The position numbers and the translations under genes are program-made. A DNA stretch of 64,000 nt from Pseudomonadota bacterium (GTDB lineage Bacteria > Pseudomonadota > Alphaproteobacteria > Rhizobiales > Devosiaceae). A model generated the notes under the pieces. That model was not told where the DNA came from, did no database searches, and saw nothing but the letters and a program-made list of their open reading frames with translations. The DNA lies in the NCBI GenBank assembly GCA_023388175.1, contig JAEWGT010000002.1, positions 62,001 through 126,000 of the forward strand, read 5' to 3'. Each line of letters opens with the position of its first letter. The first letter of the stretch is position 1. Of the stretch, positions 50,969-59,417 are shown one piece after another.

Positions 50969-51754
50969 CTAAGCAGCGACCTTGCGCTCCACCATCATCT
51001 TCTTGATCTGCGCGATCGCCTTGGCCGGGTTCAGCCCCTTGGGACAGACCTGCGCGCAGTTCATGATCGTGTGGCAGCGATAGAGCTTGAACGGGTCTTC
51101 CAGATTGTCGAGGCGCTCGGGCTGGGTCTCGTCGCGGCTATCGATCAGCCAGCGATAGGCCTGCAGCAGAGCGGCCGGACCCAGATACTTTTCGCCATTC
51201 CACCAATAGGACGGGCACGAGGTCGAACAGCAGGCGCACAGAATGCACTCATAGAGCCCATCGAGCTTGGCGCGGTTCTCGACCGATTGCGTCCATTCCT
51301 TCTCTGGGGTGGGCGACGTGGTCTTGAGCCAGGGCTCGATGGCGCGGTGCTGGGCATAGAAATTGGAGAGATCGGGAACCAGATCCTTGACCACCGGCAT
51401 ATGCGGCAGCGGGTAGATCTTGATCGGTCCCGAAGAGTCATCCATGCCCTTGGTACAGGCCAAGGTATTGAGTCCGTTGATATTCATCGAACACGACCCG
51501 CAAATGCCTTCGCGGCAGGAGCGGCGCAGCGTCAGCGTCGGGTCGGTATTGTTCTTGATATAGAGCAGCGCATCCAGAATCATCGGCCCGCAATTATCGA
51601 GATCGACAAAATAGGTGTCGATGCGCGGATTGTCGGTGCTGTCCGGGTCATAGCGATAGATATGAAATTCACGCAGGCGCGTCGCCCCGGCGGGCTTGGG
51701 CCAGGTCTTGCCCTTTTGCGGCTGATCGGCCTTGCGAAGCGTCAGTTCGGCCAT
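50969..51754 (-). CDS. sdhB: Succinate dehydrogenase iron-sulfur subunit
   Basis: This 261-residue protein has the 2Fe-2S site (CREGICGSCSMNINGLNTLAC), the 4Fe-4S motif CILCACCSTSCP and the 3Fe-4S/4Fe-4S region CHTIMNCAQVCPKGLNP. It carries electrons from SdhA to quinone. It is the last gene of the sdh operon; a small secreted protein gene lies between it and sdhA. Confidence 0.97.
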   Translation of the reverse strand: MAELTLRKADQPQKGKTWPKPAGATRLREFHIYRYDPDSTDNPRIDTYFVDLDNCGPMILDALLYIKNNTDPTLTLRRSCREGICGSCSMNINGLNTLACTKGMDDSSGPIKIYPLPHMPVVKDLVPDLSNFYAQHRAIEPWLKTTSPTPEKEWTQSVENRAKLDGLYECILCACCSTSCPSYWWNGEKYLGPAALLQAYRWLIDSRDETQPERLDNLEDPFKLYRCHTIMNCAQVCPKGLNPAKAIAQIKKMMVERKVAA

Positions 51755-51843
51755 TTTTCATTCCTTCTAGCGGGACGCTTGGGGTCGTCCGAAAGGTCGT
51801 CACATTTCCGATGGCATCCCGGCAGCGGCCGGGGCGTCATCCA

Positions 51844-52131
51844 TCAATAGTTCGGCTTACAGATCTGGTTGGACTGCGCCACATAGGCATTGTAGGCGCG
51901 GAAATCCTCGGCGGCGGGCGAGCCGCCCTTCATCGAAGCGATCACCACGCCCATGAAGCGCTCGTCGATCAGCGTCATCGCCGCATCCGCCTTGCAACCA
52001 CACAATTGCGCATCCTGTGAAATGCCCATGCAGACCGAATAGAACTCATCCTTCTGAGCCGCCGTCGGGGCCGCCACAACCGGCAGGCTGCACGTCACCA
52101 GCAGGGACAGTGTCAGAAGAATTTTGCGCAT
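51844..52131 (-). CDS. Small secreted cysteine protein inside the sdh operon
   Basis: This ~95-residue protein has a clear signal peptide (MRKILLTLSLLVTCSLPVVA, cleavage near AAP). The mature ~75 residues hold four cysteines (SVCMG, QLCGCKAD, QICKPN), suggesting two disulfides in the periplasm. GGAG lies six bases before the ATG at 52131; two ATG codons just upstream (52134, 52155) are alternatives. It sits between sdhA (105 bp) and sdhB (89 bp) on the same strand. I know no function; the position suggests co-expression with respiratory complex II. Confidence 0.7.
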   Translation of the reverse strand: MRKILLTLSLLVTCSLPVVAAPTAAQKDEFYSVCMGISQDAQLCGCKADAAMTLIDERFMGVVIASMKGGSPAAEDFRAYNAYVAQSNQICKPNY

Positions 52132-52236
52132 CATCGGCTCCGATTTTTTGTTCATCTTGCCTGACCTGGCCCGTCGGCGCAGGGGACGCCGAACGGAAAT
52201 TGTCGTAGCTGCGCTCCTCGCAGAGGTGGCACATGC

Positions 52237-54048
52237 TCAGTACACGCGCGCCTTGGGCGCGATCTTCTTGAGATCGATGCCGCCCTGATCCTGCGGGGTC
52301 AGCGGATCGGTGATCACCGGCCTATAGCCCAGCACCACCTCGCCGGTTTCCACATTCACATGCGCCAGCGTGTGCTTGCGCCATTCCACGTCATCGCGGT
52401 TGGGGAAATCCTCATGCGCATGCGCGCCCCGGCTTTCGTGGCGGGCTTCGGCGGAAACCACCGTAGCCACAGCGCAGGTCATGAGGTTTTCCAGCTCCAG
52501 CGTTTCCACGAGATCCGAATTCCAGATCAGCGAGCGATCCGAGACCTTCACGTCCGGCAGGCGGGAATAAATCTCGGTCATCCCGGCCACGCCACTCTTG
52601 AGCGACTCAGAGGTACGGAACACCGCCGCATCGGCCTGCATGGTGCGCTGCATCTCGTCACGCAGCTTGGCGGTCGGCTGGCTGCCATTGGCATTGCGGA
52701 GACGATCGAAGCGGGCGAGGATTTTCTCGTCCTGGGCCGCATTGATCCCCGGAACCGGCGCCGCCTTGTCCAGCACCTTGCCGGCGCGGAGCGCGGCAGC
52801 GCGGCCAAACACGACAAGGTCGGTCAGCGAATTCGAGCCCAGCCGGTTGGCGCCATGCACCGAGGCACAGGCCGCCTCGCCCACCGCCATCAGGCCCGGC
52901 ACGATCCGGTTGGGGTCTTCGGCAGTGGGGTTCAGCACTTCGCCATGATAATTGGCCGGGATGCCGCCCATATTGTAATGCACTGTCGGCAGCACCGGGA
53001 TCGGCTCACGCGTCAGGTCGACACCGGCAAAGATCTTGGCACTTTCGGTAATGCCCGGCAGGCGCTCATGCAGCACCTTGGGGTCGAGATGATCGAGGTG
53101 GAGATAGATATGGTCCTTTTTGGGACCCACGCCCCTGCCCTCGCGGATTTCGAGCGTCATGCAGCGGGAGACGACGTCACGCGATGCCAGATCCTTGGCA
53201 TTGGGCGCATAGCGCTCCATGAAGCGCTCGCCTTCCGAATTGGTGAGATACCCGCCCTCGCCGCGCGCACCCTCGGTAATCAGCACGCCTGCGCCATAAA
53301 TACCGGTGGGGTGGAACTGCACGAATTCCATGTCCTGCAAGGGCAGGCCAGCGCGCGCCACCATGCCATTTCCGTCGCCGGTACAGGTGTGCGCCGAAGT
53401 CGCCGAAAAATAGGAACGGCCATAGCCGCCGGTCGCCAGCACCACCATCTTGGCGCGGAAGCGATGCAGCGTGCCGTCATCGAGCTTCCAGGCGATCACG
53501 CCCTGGCAGGAGCCGTCATCGCCCATGATCAGGTCGAGTGCGAAATATTCGATAAAGAACTGCGCATCGTTCTTGACCGACTGGCCATAAAGCGTGTGCA
53601 GGATCGCGTGGCCGGTGCGGTCGGCAGCGGCGCAGGTGCGCTGCACCGGCGGGCCATCGCCAAATTCGGTCATGTGACCGCCGAACGGGCGCTGATAGAT
53701 CTTGCCTTCCTGGGTGCGGCTGAACGGAACGCCGTAATGCTCCAGCTCATAAATCGCCGCCGGGGCCTCGCGCGCCAGATATTCCATGGCGTCGTTGTCG
53801 CCCAGCCAGTCCGACCCCTTGACGGTGTCGTACATATGCCATTGCCAGCTGTCGGGCCCCATATTCTGCAGCGAGGCGGCAATGCCGCCCTGAGCCGCGA
53901 CGGTATGCGAACGGGTCGGAAACACCTTGGTGATGCAGGCGGTATTGAAACCCTGCTCGGCCATGCCCAGCGTGGCGCGCAGTCCCGCGCCGCCAGCGCC
54001 CACCACCACCACGTCGAATTCGTGGTCGATCAATTCATAAGTGGCCAT
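52237..54048 (-). CDS. sdhA: Succinate dehydrogenase flavoprotein subunit
   Basis: This 603-residue flavoprotein has the FAD-binding GAGGAGLRATLG, the covalent FAD His48 in RSHTVAAQGG and the active-site region HPTGIYGAGVLITEGARGEGG. Length is normal for the family. It oxidises succinate in the TCA cycle, the point where the HPA pathway product enters. It starts five bases after sdhD. Confidence 0.98.
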   Translation of the reverse strand: MATYELIDHEFDVVVVGAGGAGLRATLGMAEQGFNTACITKVFPTRSHTVAAQGGIAASLQNMGPDSWQWHMYDTVKGSDWLGDNDAMEYLAREAPAAIYELEHYGVPFSRTQEGKIYQRPFGGHMTEFGDGPPVQRTCAAADRTGHAILHTLYGQSVKNDAQFFIEYFALDLIMGDDGSCQGVIAWKLDDGTLHRFRAKMVVLATGGYGRSYFSATSAHTCTGDGNGMVARAGLPLQDMEFVQFHPTGIYGAGVLITEGARGEGGYLTNSEGERFMERYAPNAKDLASRDVVSRCMTLEIREGRGVGPKKDHIYLHLDHLDPKVLHERLPGITESAKIFAGVDLTREPIPVLPTVHYNMGGIPANYHGEVLNPTAEDPNRIVPGLMAVGEAACASVHGANRLGSNSLTDLVVFGRAAALRAGKVLDKAAPVPGINAAQDEKILARFDRLRNANGSQPTAKLRDEMQRTMQADAAVFRTSESLKSGVAGMTEIYSRLPDVKVSDRSLIWNSDLVETLELENLMTCAVATVVSAEARHESRGAHAHEDFPNRDDVEWRKHTLAHVNVETGEVVLGYRPVITDPLTPQDQGGIDLKKIAPKARVY

Positions 54049-54053
54049 GGCGC

Positions 54054-54437
54054 TTAACCCCAGAAGACGATTTTGGCGACGGCGCCGATACCGGCAACCG
54101 CCACGAGCAGACAGAAGAAAGTGTTGAGGCTCATGGCCAGTCGATACATGCGGCCATGGACATAATCTTCCAGCGTATCGCGCATACCATTGCGCATGTG
54201 GACCGCCACGATGGCGATCAGCACCATGAGCGGCACGCCGATCCAGGCCGTGCCGATCACGCCAACAAGGTCAGCACGATCCTGCCCGCCCAGCCGCACC
54301 ACGAGGAACAGCAGCAGAACCAGGAAGGCGACATTGATCAGCCCGGTCACCCGCTGGGTGATGAAATGGCGCGTCGAGGCCGGGCCGTTGCCATAACGGG
54401 CGCGCGGGTCGGCGATAGTGTTCTTGGTCGAGCTCAT
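54054..54437 (-). CDS. sdhD: Succinate dehydrogenase membrane anchor subunit
   Basis: This 127-residue protein has three hydrophobic segments (~30-50, ~60-85, ~100-122). The N-terminal RHFITQRVTG and HMRNGMRDTLEDYVHG patterns are those of SdhD, with a candidate haem/quinone-site His in the second segment. It starts one base after sdhC ends. Confidence 0.93.
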   Translation of the reverse strand: MSSTKNTIADPRARYGNGPASTRHFITQRVTGLINVAFLVLLLFLVVRLGGQDRADLVGVIGTAWIGVPLMVLIAIVAVHMRNGMRDTLEDYVHGRMYRLAMSLNTFFCLLVAVAGIGAVAKIVFWG

Positions 54438-54438
54438 A

Positions 54439-54825
54439 TCAGGCCATCCACACGAAAACGGTCCAGATCAACAGGGTGATGACCACCGAGGCGGCAAGCG
54501 TCGCCCAGGCCAGCATTTCGCGCTGTCCGGGCTCCATCATCACCGCGAAATCCCACACCCAGTGGCGCAGCCCGCCCAGCATGTGATGCACCAGGCTCCA
54601 GGTGAAGCCGAACAGCACCAGCTGCCCGAACCAACTGCCATAGATGAAGTTGACGGCAGTCAGCGCCTCCTGCCCTGCCGCCGCCGCGACCAGCCAGATC
54701 ACGAACAGCGCCATGCCGGCATAGTTGGCGATGCCGGTGGCGCGATGGATGATCGACATGGCCATGGTTATGGTCCAGCGGTAGATCTGCAAATGCGGGG
54801 AAGTGGGTCGGGCTCTGACAGACAT
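54439..54825 (-). CDS. sdhC: Succinate dehydrogenase cytochrome b556 subunit
   Basis: This 128-residue three-helix membrane protein has the SdhC signatures SIIHRATGIANY and WSLVHHMLGGLRHWVWD, which include the haem b ligand histidine. It is the first gene of the operon sdhC-sdhD-sdhA-(small protein)-sdhB. Confidence 0.95.
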   Translation of the reverse strand: MSVRARPTSPHLQIYRWTITMAMSIIHRATGIANYAGMALFVIWLVAAAAGQEALTAVNFIYGSWFGQLVLFGFTWSLVHHMLGGLRHWVWDFAVMMEPGQREMLAWATLAASVVITLLIWTVFVWMA

Positions 54826-54884
54826 GGGGCAATCCGGGGCCGCGGGCGCGACACAAAACCACGCCCAGTTTGGAATTATTCAAG

Positions 54885-54913
54885 TCTTTAGCGCCCAATC
54901 CTTATGAAATCAA
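54885..54913 (-). promoter_or_regulatory. Putative sdh operon promoter
   Basis: Read leftward, TTGATT (54913-54908) and TAAAGA (54890-54885) are 17 bp apart, about 60 bp before sdhC. Moderate sigma-70-type match. Confidence 0.4.
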
Positions 54914-55078
54914 AGCCCCAAAACCGTCACAATGTCCGACTTTCGGCGCATTCCGCACTTTGTTCGCATAGCGCACGACCTGTTCGAATGGCGGCTGCGG
55001 GGCAGGGCAGGATTGAGCCGGTGTGCCTTCTCTTTTCCATCCCGCCCCGTTAGGCCTTGGCCAGCACAAGGGACCGTC

Positions 55079-55657
55079 ATGACCACGCGCATCAAGATCA
55101 TCGCCACCGACCTTCTCGCCAGAAACTGGGGCACGCTGACCAATGTCACGCTCCAGTATCACCGCCGTGACGGCGTGGTGCAGCATCTTCAGCGCGAAAT
55201 CTACGACCATGGCAGCGCCGCCGCGCTGCTGCTGTTTGATCCCGCCCGCCAGACCGTATTGCTCGTGCGCCAGTTCCGCCTGCCGGTACACCTCAATGGC
55301 GACGATCCGGAACTGCTCGAAGTCTGTGCCGGCCTGCTGGATGGCGAACCGCCCGCGATTGCCGCCGCGCGCGAGGCGCTTGAGGAAACCGGACATGCGC
55401 CGAACAGCCTTGTCCATGTCTGTGACTGCTATGCCAGCCCCGGCTCGCTGACCGAGAAGATCAGCCTGTTCATCGGCCACTATGACCAGACCACCTTGCG
55501 CAATGGCGGTGGCGGACTGGTCGATGAAGGCGAAGAGATCGAAGTGGTCGAGATGCCTTTTACCGAAGCCTTTGCCATGATCGCCTCCGGCGCCATCGTC
55601 GACGCCAAGACCATCATCCTGCTCCAGCATCTCGCCCTGACGCTTGACAAGACTTGA
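55079..55657 (+). CDS. Nudix hydrolase (NudK/ADP-ribose pyrophosphatase-like)
   Basis: This 192-residue protein resembles GDP-mannose/ADP-ribose pyrophosphatases: AALLLFDPARQTVLLVRQFRLP, the Nudix box region GLLDGEPPAIAAAREALEETG and SPGSLTEKISLFIGHY, the NudK-type metal loop. It cleaves nucleoside diphosphate sugars. ATG at 55079 starts the conserved region; no close operon partner. Confidence 0.85.
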   Translation: MTTRIKIIATDLLARNWGTLTNVTLQYHRRDGVVQHLQREIYDHGSAAALLLFDPARQTVLLVRQFRLPVHLNGDDPELLEVCAGLLDGEPPAIAAAREALEETGHAPNSLVHVCDCYASPGSLTEKISLFIGHYDQTTLRNGGGGLVDEGEEIEVVEMPFTEAFAMIASGAIVDAKTIILLQHLALTLDKT

Positions 55658-55707
55658 CTCATTCATAGCCACACGGGTATGAATTATCTCATAGCCAATC
55701 AGCTATG
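55654..55707 (+). promoter_or_regulatory. Promoter and operator of the arsR-type operon
   Basis: TTGACT (55654-55659) and TATGAA (55678-55683) with 18-bp spacing form a plausible promoter. Just downstream CATAGC (55690-55695) and GCTATG (55702-55707) form a perfect inverted repeat with a 6-bp centre, suited to repression by the ArsR-type protein encoded next. Confidence 0.55.
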
Positions 55708-55717
55708 GAATAAACCC

Positions 55718-56041
55718 GTGCAGACTGCTCCCGATCTTCTGTTTCGCGCCCTCGCCGACCCCACCAGACGCGGCATTTTCGAGCATCTGTGCCGCGAAGG
55801 CGAGCGGACGGTCGGCGCCCTGACGCAGGAGGCCGGCGTCTCCCAGCCCGTCGTCTCCAAGCATCTCGCCGTGCTCAAACAGGCCGGCCTCGTCAGCGAC
55901 CGGCCCCAGGGCCGCCAGACCCACTACCGCGCCGATCTTGCGGCCCTTGCCCCGCTCGCGGACTGGACGCGGGACATGCACAGCTTCTGGGAGCGGCGCA
56001 TGGACGCGCTCGACGACCTCCTCACAAGGATGGACCAATGA
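55718..56041 (+). CDS. ArsR-family regulator of the SRPBCC operon
   Basis: This 107-residue winged-helix protein has LLFRALADPTRRGIFEHLCREGERTV, the recognition helix VSQPVVSKHLAVLKQAGLV and wing DRPQGRQTHY. No metal-binding cysteines are seen. GTG at 55718 is preferred: an upstream ATG at 55679 lies within the promoter, and the GTG gives the usual family length. This subgroup commonly accompanies SRPBCC/AHSA1 and DUF1801 genes, as here. Its stop overlaps the next ATG. Confidence 0.85.
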   Translation: MQTAPDLLFRALADPTRRGIFEHLCREGERTVGALTQEAGVSQPVVSKHLAVLKQAGLVSDRPQGRQTHYRADLAALAPLADWTRDMHSFWERRMDALDDLLTRMDQ

Positions 56042-56244
56042 CCCTCGCCGCTCTGATCCGGCAGAGCCATCGCTGGCTCTCGATCTTTTTCACCCTCACC
56101 GTCATCGCCAATTTCGTCCTGCTATTCGCAGGGCAGCAGAATGACATAGTCACCTACCTGCCGCTGCTACCGCTATTCCTGCTCATGTTCAGCGGGCTCT
56201 ACATGTTCTTCCGCCCCTATTTTCGCCGCAGCAAAGCGAGCTAG
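56038..56244 (+). CDS. Small inner-membrane protein, two TM segments
   Basis: This 68-residue protein has hydrophobic segments at ~13-31 (WLSIFFTLTVIANFVLLFA) and ~38-58 (TYLPLLPLFLLMFSGLYMFF) and a basic C-terminus. It is coupled to the arsR-type gene (ATGA) and precedes the DUF1801 genes. Homologous small proteins are common in this type of operon, but no function is known to me. Confidence 0.7.
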   Translation: MTLAALIRQSHRWLSIFFTLTVIANFVLLFAGQQNDIVTYLPLLPLFLLMFSGLYMFFRPYFRRSKAS

Positions 56245-56251
56245 GACATCG

Positions 56252-56659
56252 ATGACCGACAAACCCATCCTGCTATCCGGCGGCAATCCGCAGATCGCCA
56301 TGGGCTATGGCGAAGAGCCAGTCCGCGCCTATATCGCCGCCATGCCCGGCTGGAAAAGCGATGTCGGCCAGCGCATAGACGCCGTCATTTCCCGAGCTGT
56401 GCCCGGTGTCATCAAGGCGGTCAAATGGAACTCGCCCTTTTACGGCATGGAAAAGGACCTCTGGTTCCTCAATGTCCATTGCTTCAACCACTACGTCAAA
56501 GTCACCTTCTTTCAGGGCGCCTCGCTTGACCCGGTGCCCGAAGGAAAATCGAAATATCCCGCCGTCCGCCATCTCAATATCCGCGAGGGCGACGACTTCG
56601 AAAACCAGCTCGCCCTCTGGGTGAAGCAGGCCAGCCTCATGCCCGGCGAGAAACTGTAG
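56252..56659 (+). CDS. DUF1801-domain protein 1
   Basis: This 135-residue protein has the DUF1801 (YdhG-like) pattern: VRAYIAAMPGWKSDVGQRIDAVI, VIKAVKWNSPFYGMEKDLWFLNVHCFNHYVKVTFFQGASL. The fold is that of the phage/iron-chaperone-like family, with unknown biochemical role. It is the first of two paralogues in the operon, about nine bases from the second. Confidence 0.85.
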   Translation: MTDKPILLSGGNPQIAMGYGEEPVRAYIAAMPGWKSDVGQRIDAVISRAVPGVIKAVKWNSPFYGMEKDLWFLNVHCFNHYVKVTFFQGASLDPVPEGKSKYPAVRHLNIREGDDFENQLALWVKQASLMPGEKL

Positions 56660-56668
56660 GGAACACAC

Positions 56669-57067
56669 ATGCCCAAAGCCACCGCCCATCTCGACCAGTC
56701 GCAAGCCCCCGCCATGATCGACCAGCGCATTGCCGAACTCACCGGCTGGCGCGGCGAAAAACTGGCGCAGATCCGCAAGCTGATCCTCTCCGCCGATCCA
56801 GGCGTGGTCGAGGAGTTCAAATGGAACCAGCCCGTCTGGTCGCTCAACGGCATCATCTGCACCGGCGAGGCCTATAAGGCTGCGGTGAAAACCACCTTCC
56901 TCAAGGGCGCTTCCCTTGAAGACCCGGATGGCCTCTTCAATTCAAGCCTTGAAGGCAATGCCCGCCGCGCCATCGACTTTCGCGAGGGGGAGAGTTTCGA
57001 CGAAGCCGCCTTCGTCACGTTGATCCGTGCCGCCATCGCCCTCAACTCTGCTGGAAAAGCCAGATGA
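56669..57067 (+). CDS. DUF1801-domain protein 2
   Basis: This 132-residue paralogue has WRGEKLAQIRKLILSADPGVVEEFKWNQPVWSLNGIICTGEAYKAAVKTTFLKGASL. It shares the core of protein 1 but differs in the central loop. It overlaps the SRPBCC gene by four bases (ATGA). The pair may form a heteromer; unknown function. Confidence 0.85.
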   Translation: MPKATAHLDQSQAPAMIDQRIAELTGWRGEKLAQIRKLILSADPGVVEEFKWNQPVWSLNGIICTGEAYKAAVKTTFLKGASLEDPDGLFNSSLEGNARRAIDFREGESFDEAAFVTLIRAAIALNSAGKAR

Positions 57068-57486
57068 CCGATACCGAATTGCGCACCGTCACCATCGAAC
57101 GCGATTTTGCCCATGCGCCCGAAAAGCTCTGGCGCGCCCTCACCCAGCCGCATCTCATCGCCGACTGGCTGATGCAGAACGATTTCGTCCCCACGCCCGG
57201 CCACACCTTCCAGCTGCGCGGCGAATGGGGCGGCGTGTTGGACTGCGAAGTGCTCGCCATCGAACCAGAGCGCAGCCTCTCCTACACCTGGAACTTCGCC
57301 AATGACGACCCGGCCTATGCGCTCAACAGCGTCGTCACCTTCACCCTGACACCCACCGCAACCGGCACGCATCTGCGCGTCGAGCAATCCGGCTTCCGCC
57401 CCGACCAGAAACAGGCCTATGGCGGCGCCCATGCCGGCTGGAAACAATTCCTGGGCAAGCTGGACACGGTGCTGGCAGGGCTTTGA
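57064..57486 (+). CDS. SRPBCC (AHSA1/START-like) domain protein
   Basis: This 140-residue protein shows the AHSA1-type pattern VTIERDFAHAPEKLWRALTQPHLIADWLM, VLAIEPERSLSYTW and GTHLRVEQSGF, forming a hydrophobic ligand cavity. Such proteins follow ArsR regulators in many genomes; ligand and role are unknown. It ends the operon, six bases from the convergent parE gene. Confidence 0.88.
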   Translation: MTDTELRTVTIERDFAHAPEKLWRALTQPHLIADWLMQNDFVPTPGHTFQLRGEWGGVLDCEVLAIEPERSLSYTWNFANDDPAYALNSVVTFTLTPTATGTHLRVEQSGFRPDQKQAYGGAHAGWKQFLGKLDTVLAGL

Positions 57487-57492
57487 CACTGA

Positions 57493-57792
57493 CTAGAGCG
57501 TATCGAACGATATCCGTTCCACATCGAGCGCAGCCGATACCACGCGTAAGACTATGATAGCGGCCTCGGTAACGCGATAGATGATGAGATAATTGCCGAA
57601 GACCCGGCGTCGATAGCCTCGCTCCTCAAAGCCAGCCAACTGGGCGAACCGGAACGGGGCCTCTCCCAGGTCCAGGCAGGCCGCGCGCAATTCCATCACA
57701 AAGGACTGCGCTCGGCTCGGGTTGTCTTCTGCAATGAAATCACCAATCTCGAACAGGTCTTGCCGGGCATGGCCCGACAGGACCACTTTCAT
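57493..57792 (-). CDS. parE: ParE-family toxin
   Basis: This 99-residue RelE/ParE-fold protein has VVLSGHARQDLFEIGDFIAEDNPSRAQSF and the C-terminal region RRRVFGNYLIIYRVTEAAIIVLRVVSA. ParE toxins poison DNA gyrase. The start overlaps the antitoxin stop by four bases. The exact target is inferred from the family. Confidence 0.88.
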   Translation of the reverse strand: MKVVLSGHARQDLFEIGDFIAEDNPSRAQSFVMELRAACLDLGEAPFRFAQLAGFEERGYRRRVFGNYLIIYRVTEAAIIVLRVVSAALDVERISFDTL

Positions 57793-58049
57793 GCCTTGCG
57801 CCCCGCAGCCTCAGCGTAGCGGGCAGCCAGTTCATCGAATACGGCATCGGCGGGGAAAACGCGTCCGGCCTCGACATCGGCTTCACCTGCCGCAATCATA
57901 TCCGACAGCAGGCGATGCCGCGCCTCTCGCTCTTGTACCAGCCGCACCCCTTCGCGAAGCACTTCGCTCTTGGAATTGTAGCGGCCCTTGTCGACAAGGT
58001 CGCGAACGACTTCTTCCAGAGCCTCCCCTAAATCTGCGCTGATCGCCAT
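57789..58049 (-). CDS. parD: ParD-family antitoxin
   Basis: This 86-residue protein has the ribbon-helix-helix DNA-binding start (MAISADLGEALEEVVRDLVDKGRYNSKSEVLREGVRLV) and a C-terminal helix that would wrap ParE. ATG at 58049 is chosen; the frame continues to a TTG at 58076 without family resemblance. It leads the leftward parDE operon and probably represses it. Confidence 0.88.
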   Translation of the reverse strand: MAISADLGEALEEVVRDLVDKGRYNSKSEVLREGVRLVQEREARHRLLSDMIAAGEADVEAGRVFPADAVFDELAARYAEAAGRKA

Positions 58050-58110
58050 AATGATCACTCCGGCCACAAAGCCCAATAATAGTTATTAAGCTGGCGACAG
58101 GCAACCGAAC

Positions 58111-58668
58111 CTAAGGCTCGAGCTCGATATCCCAGTAGAGATAATCGAGCCAGCTCTGGTGCAGGTGGTTGGGCGGAAAAGCCCTTCCGTTATTGTGCAG
58201 GTCATAAACCGTGGGCGCATAGGGCGCCTGCTTGGGGAACATCTTGATGTCCTTGGGCAACCGATTGGCCTTGCGCAGATTGCAGGGCGCGCAGGCGGCC
58301 ACGATGTTTTCCCAGGTCGTCGTCCCACCCATCGAACGGGGAATGACATGATCGAAGGTCAGGTCATGCGTTGAACCGCAATATTGGCACTGGAAGCGGT
58401 CGCGCAGGAACACGTTGAAGCGGGTAAAGGCGGGATGGCGCGCCGGCTTCACATAATCCTTGAGACTGACGACGCTCGGCAGCCGCATCTCGAAGCTGGG
58501 CGAGTGGATCACCGTGTCATATTGGGAGACGATATTGACCCGGTCCAGGCACACCGCCTTGATCGCATCCTGCCACGACCACAAAGACAGTGGATAATAG
58601 CTGAGCGGCCGGAAGTCGGCGTTCAGCACCAGGGCGGGACAGGTCTCAGGCGACACATGGATAGTCAC
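58111..58668 (-). CDS. HNH endonuclease family protein
   Basis: This 185-residue protein has an HNH domain with zinc-binding cysteines: FQCQYCGSTHDLTFDHVIPRSMGGTTTWENIVAACAPCNLRK (positions ~92-135), where His, Asn and a final His/Asn form the nuclease centre. The N-terminal region (PALVLNADFRPLSYYPLSLWSWQDAI) is typical of widespread chromosomal HNH proteins of Alphaproteobacteria. Its role is unknown; not a recognisable restriction system. Confidence 0.88.
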   Translation of the reverse strand: MTIHVSPETCPALVLNADFRPLSYYPLSLWSWQDAIKAVCLDRVNIVSQYDTVIHSPSFEMRLPSVVSLKDYVKPARHPAFTRFNVFLRDRFQCQYCGSTHDLTFDHVIPRSMGGTTTWENIVAACAPCNLRKANRLPKDIKMFPKQAPYAPTVYDLHNNGRAFPPNHLHQSWLDYLYWDIELEP

Positions 58669-58757
58669 TTGAGTCTCCCGAAACGGGAATCGCGTAAGTC
58701 CATAGCCCTCTTATACTAAGCCCTTTGTGTCGGGCGTGTGAAGCGGGGCCGAGAGGC

Positions 58758-59417
58758 TTATTTTTGCGCGATGCGGGCGATGAAATCGCTCACGAAACCG
58801 AGCCCGTCCGGCGCGATCCCGTGCCCCACGCCCCGGCTCACATGATAGGCGACGTCGAATCCGGCCTCGGTCAACGCTGCATTGGCCTCGGCGCTGTGAT
58901 TGGGGTCGACCACCTCGTCCATATCGCCATGGATCAGGCAGATGGGCGGCCGCGCCAGGTCCGGCCCGCCAAAGCCCTCGGGCGGCAGGAATGCGCCGGA
59001 TGCGCCGATCACGCCCATAAGCTGCTGGTCGCTCGGAAGGGACGTGCCCACATGCAGCGCCATCATCGCGCCCTGGCTGAAGCCGCCAAGAATTGTGCGC
59101 TCCGGCTTGATGCCCGTCTGGCTCCAGAGGTCATTAAGAAATTCCACCAGCACGGGCCGCGCCGAGACCACCCCGGTCTGCCGGCTGGCCAGCCGGTCGC
59201 CTGTCCAGTCGATGGCGAACCACTGAAACCCGCCCATGCCCAGGGCCGTCGGCGCATTGGGCGACACAAACAGCGCGCCGGGCAACAGACCCTGCCAATG
59301 CGGGGCCAGCCCGATCAGGTCATTTCCGTCGCTGCCATAGCCATGCAGCAGCACCACCGCGCTGTCGGGCGCCTGTCCATTGGCGGGTGCAAGCATGGGG
59401 CCGGAGAGTTTGGTCAT
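58758..59417 (-). CDS. Alpha/beta hydrolase (carboxylesterase/phospholipase type)
   Basis: This 219-residue protein has the oxyanion-hole region VVLLHGYGSDGNDLI, the nucleophile elbow GGFSQGAMM and the catalytic Asp/His regions LIHGDMDEVVDP and VSRGVGHGI. It resembles YpfH/EstB-type cytoplasmic carboxylesterases. It overlaps the glycosylase gene by four bases, so the two form an operon. Confidence 0.88.
   Translation of the reverse strand: MTKLSGPMLAPANGQAPDSAVVLLHGYGSDGNDLIGLAPHWQGLLPGALFVSPNAPTALGMGGFQWFAIDWTGDRLASRQTGVVSARPVLVEFLNDLWSQTGIKPERTILGGFSQGAMMALHVGTSLPSDQQLMGVIGASGAFLPPEGFGGPDLARPPICLIHGDMDEVVDPNHSAEANAALTEAGFDVAYHVSRGVGHGIAPDGLGFVSDFIARIAQK

Noticed and set aside
52360..54057. 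565-codon plus-strand frame opposite sdhA
   Set aside because: Pure antisense shadow of a conserved flavoprotein; low-complexity His/Arg-rich translation.
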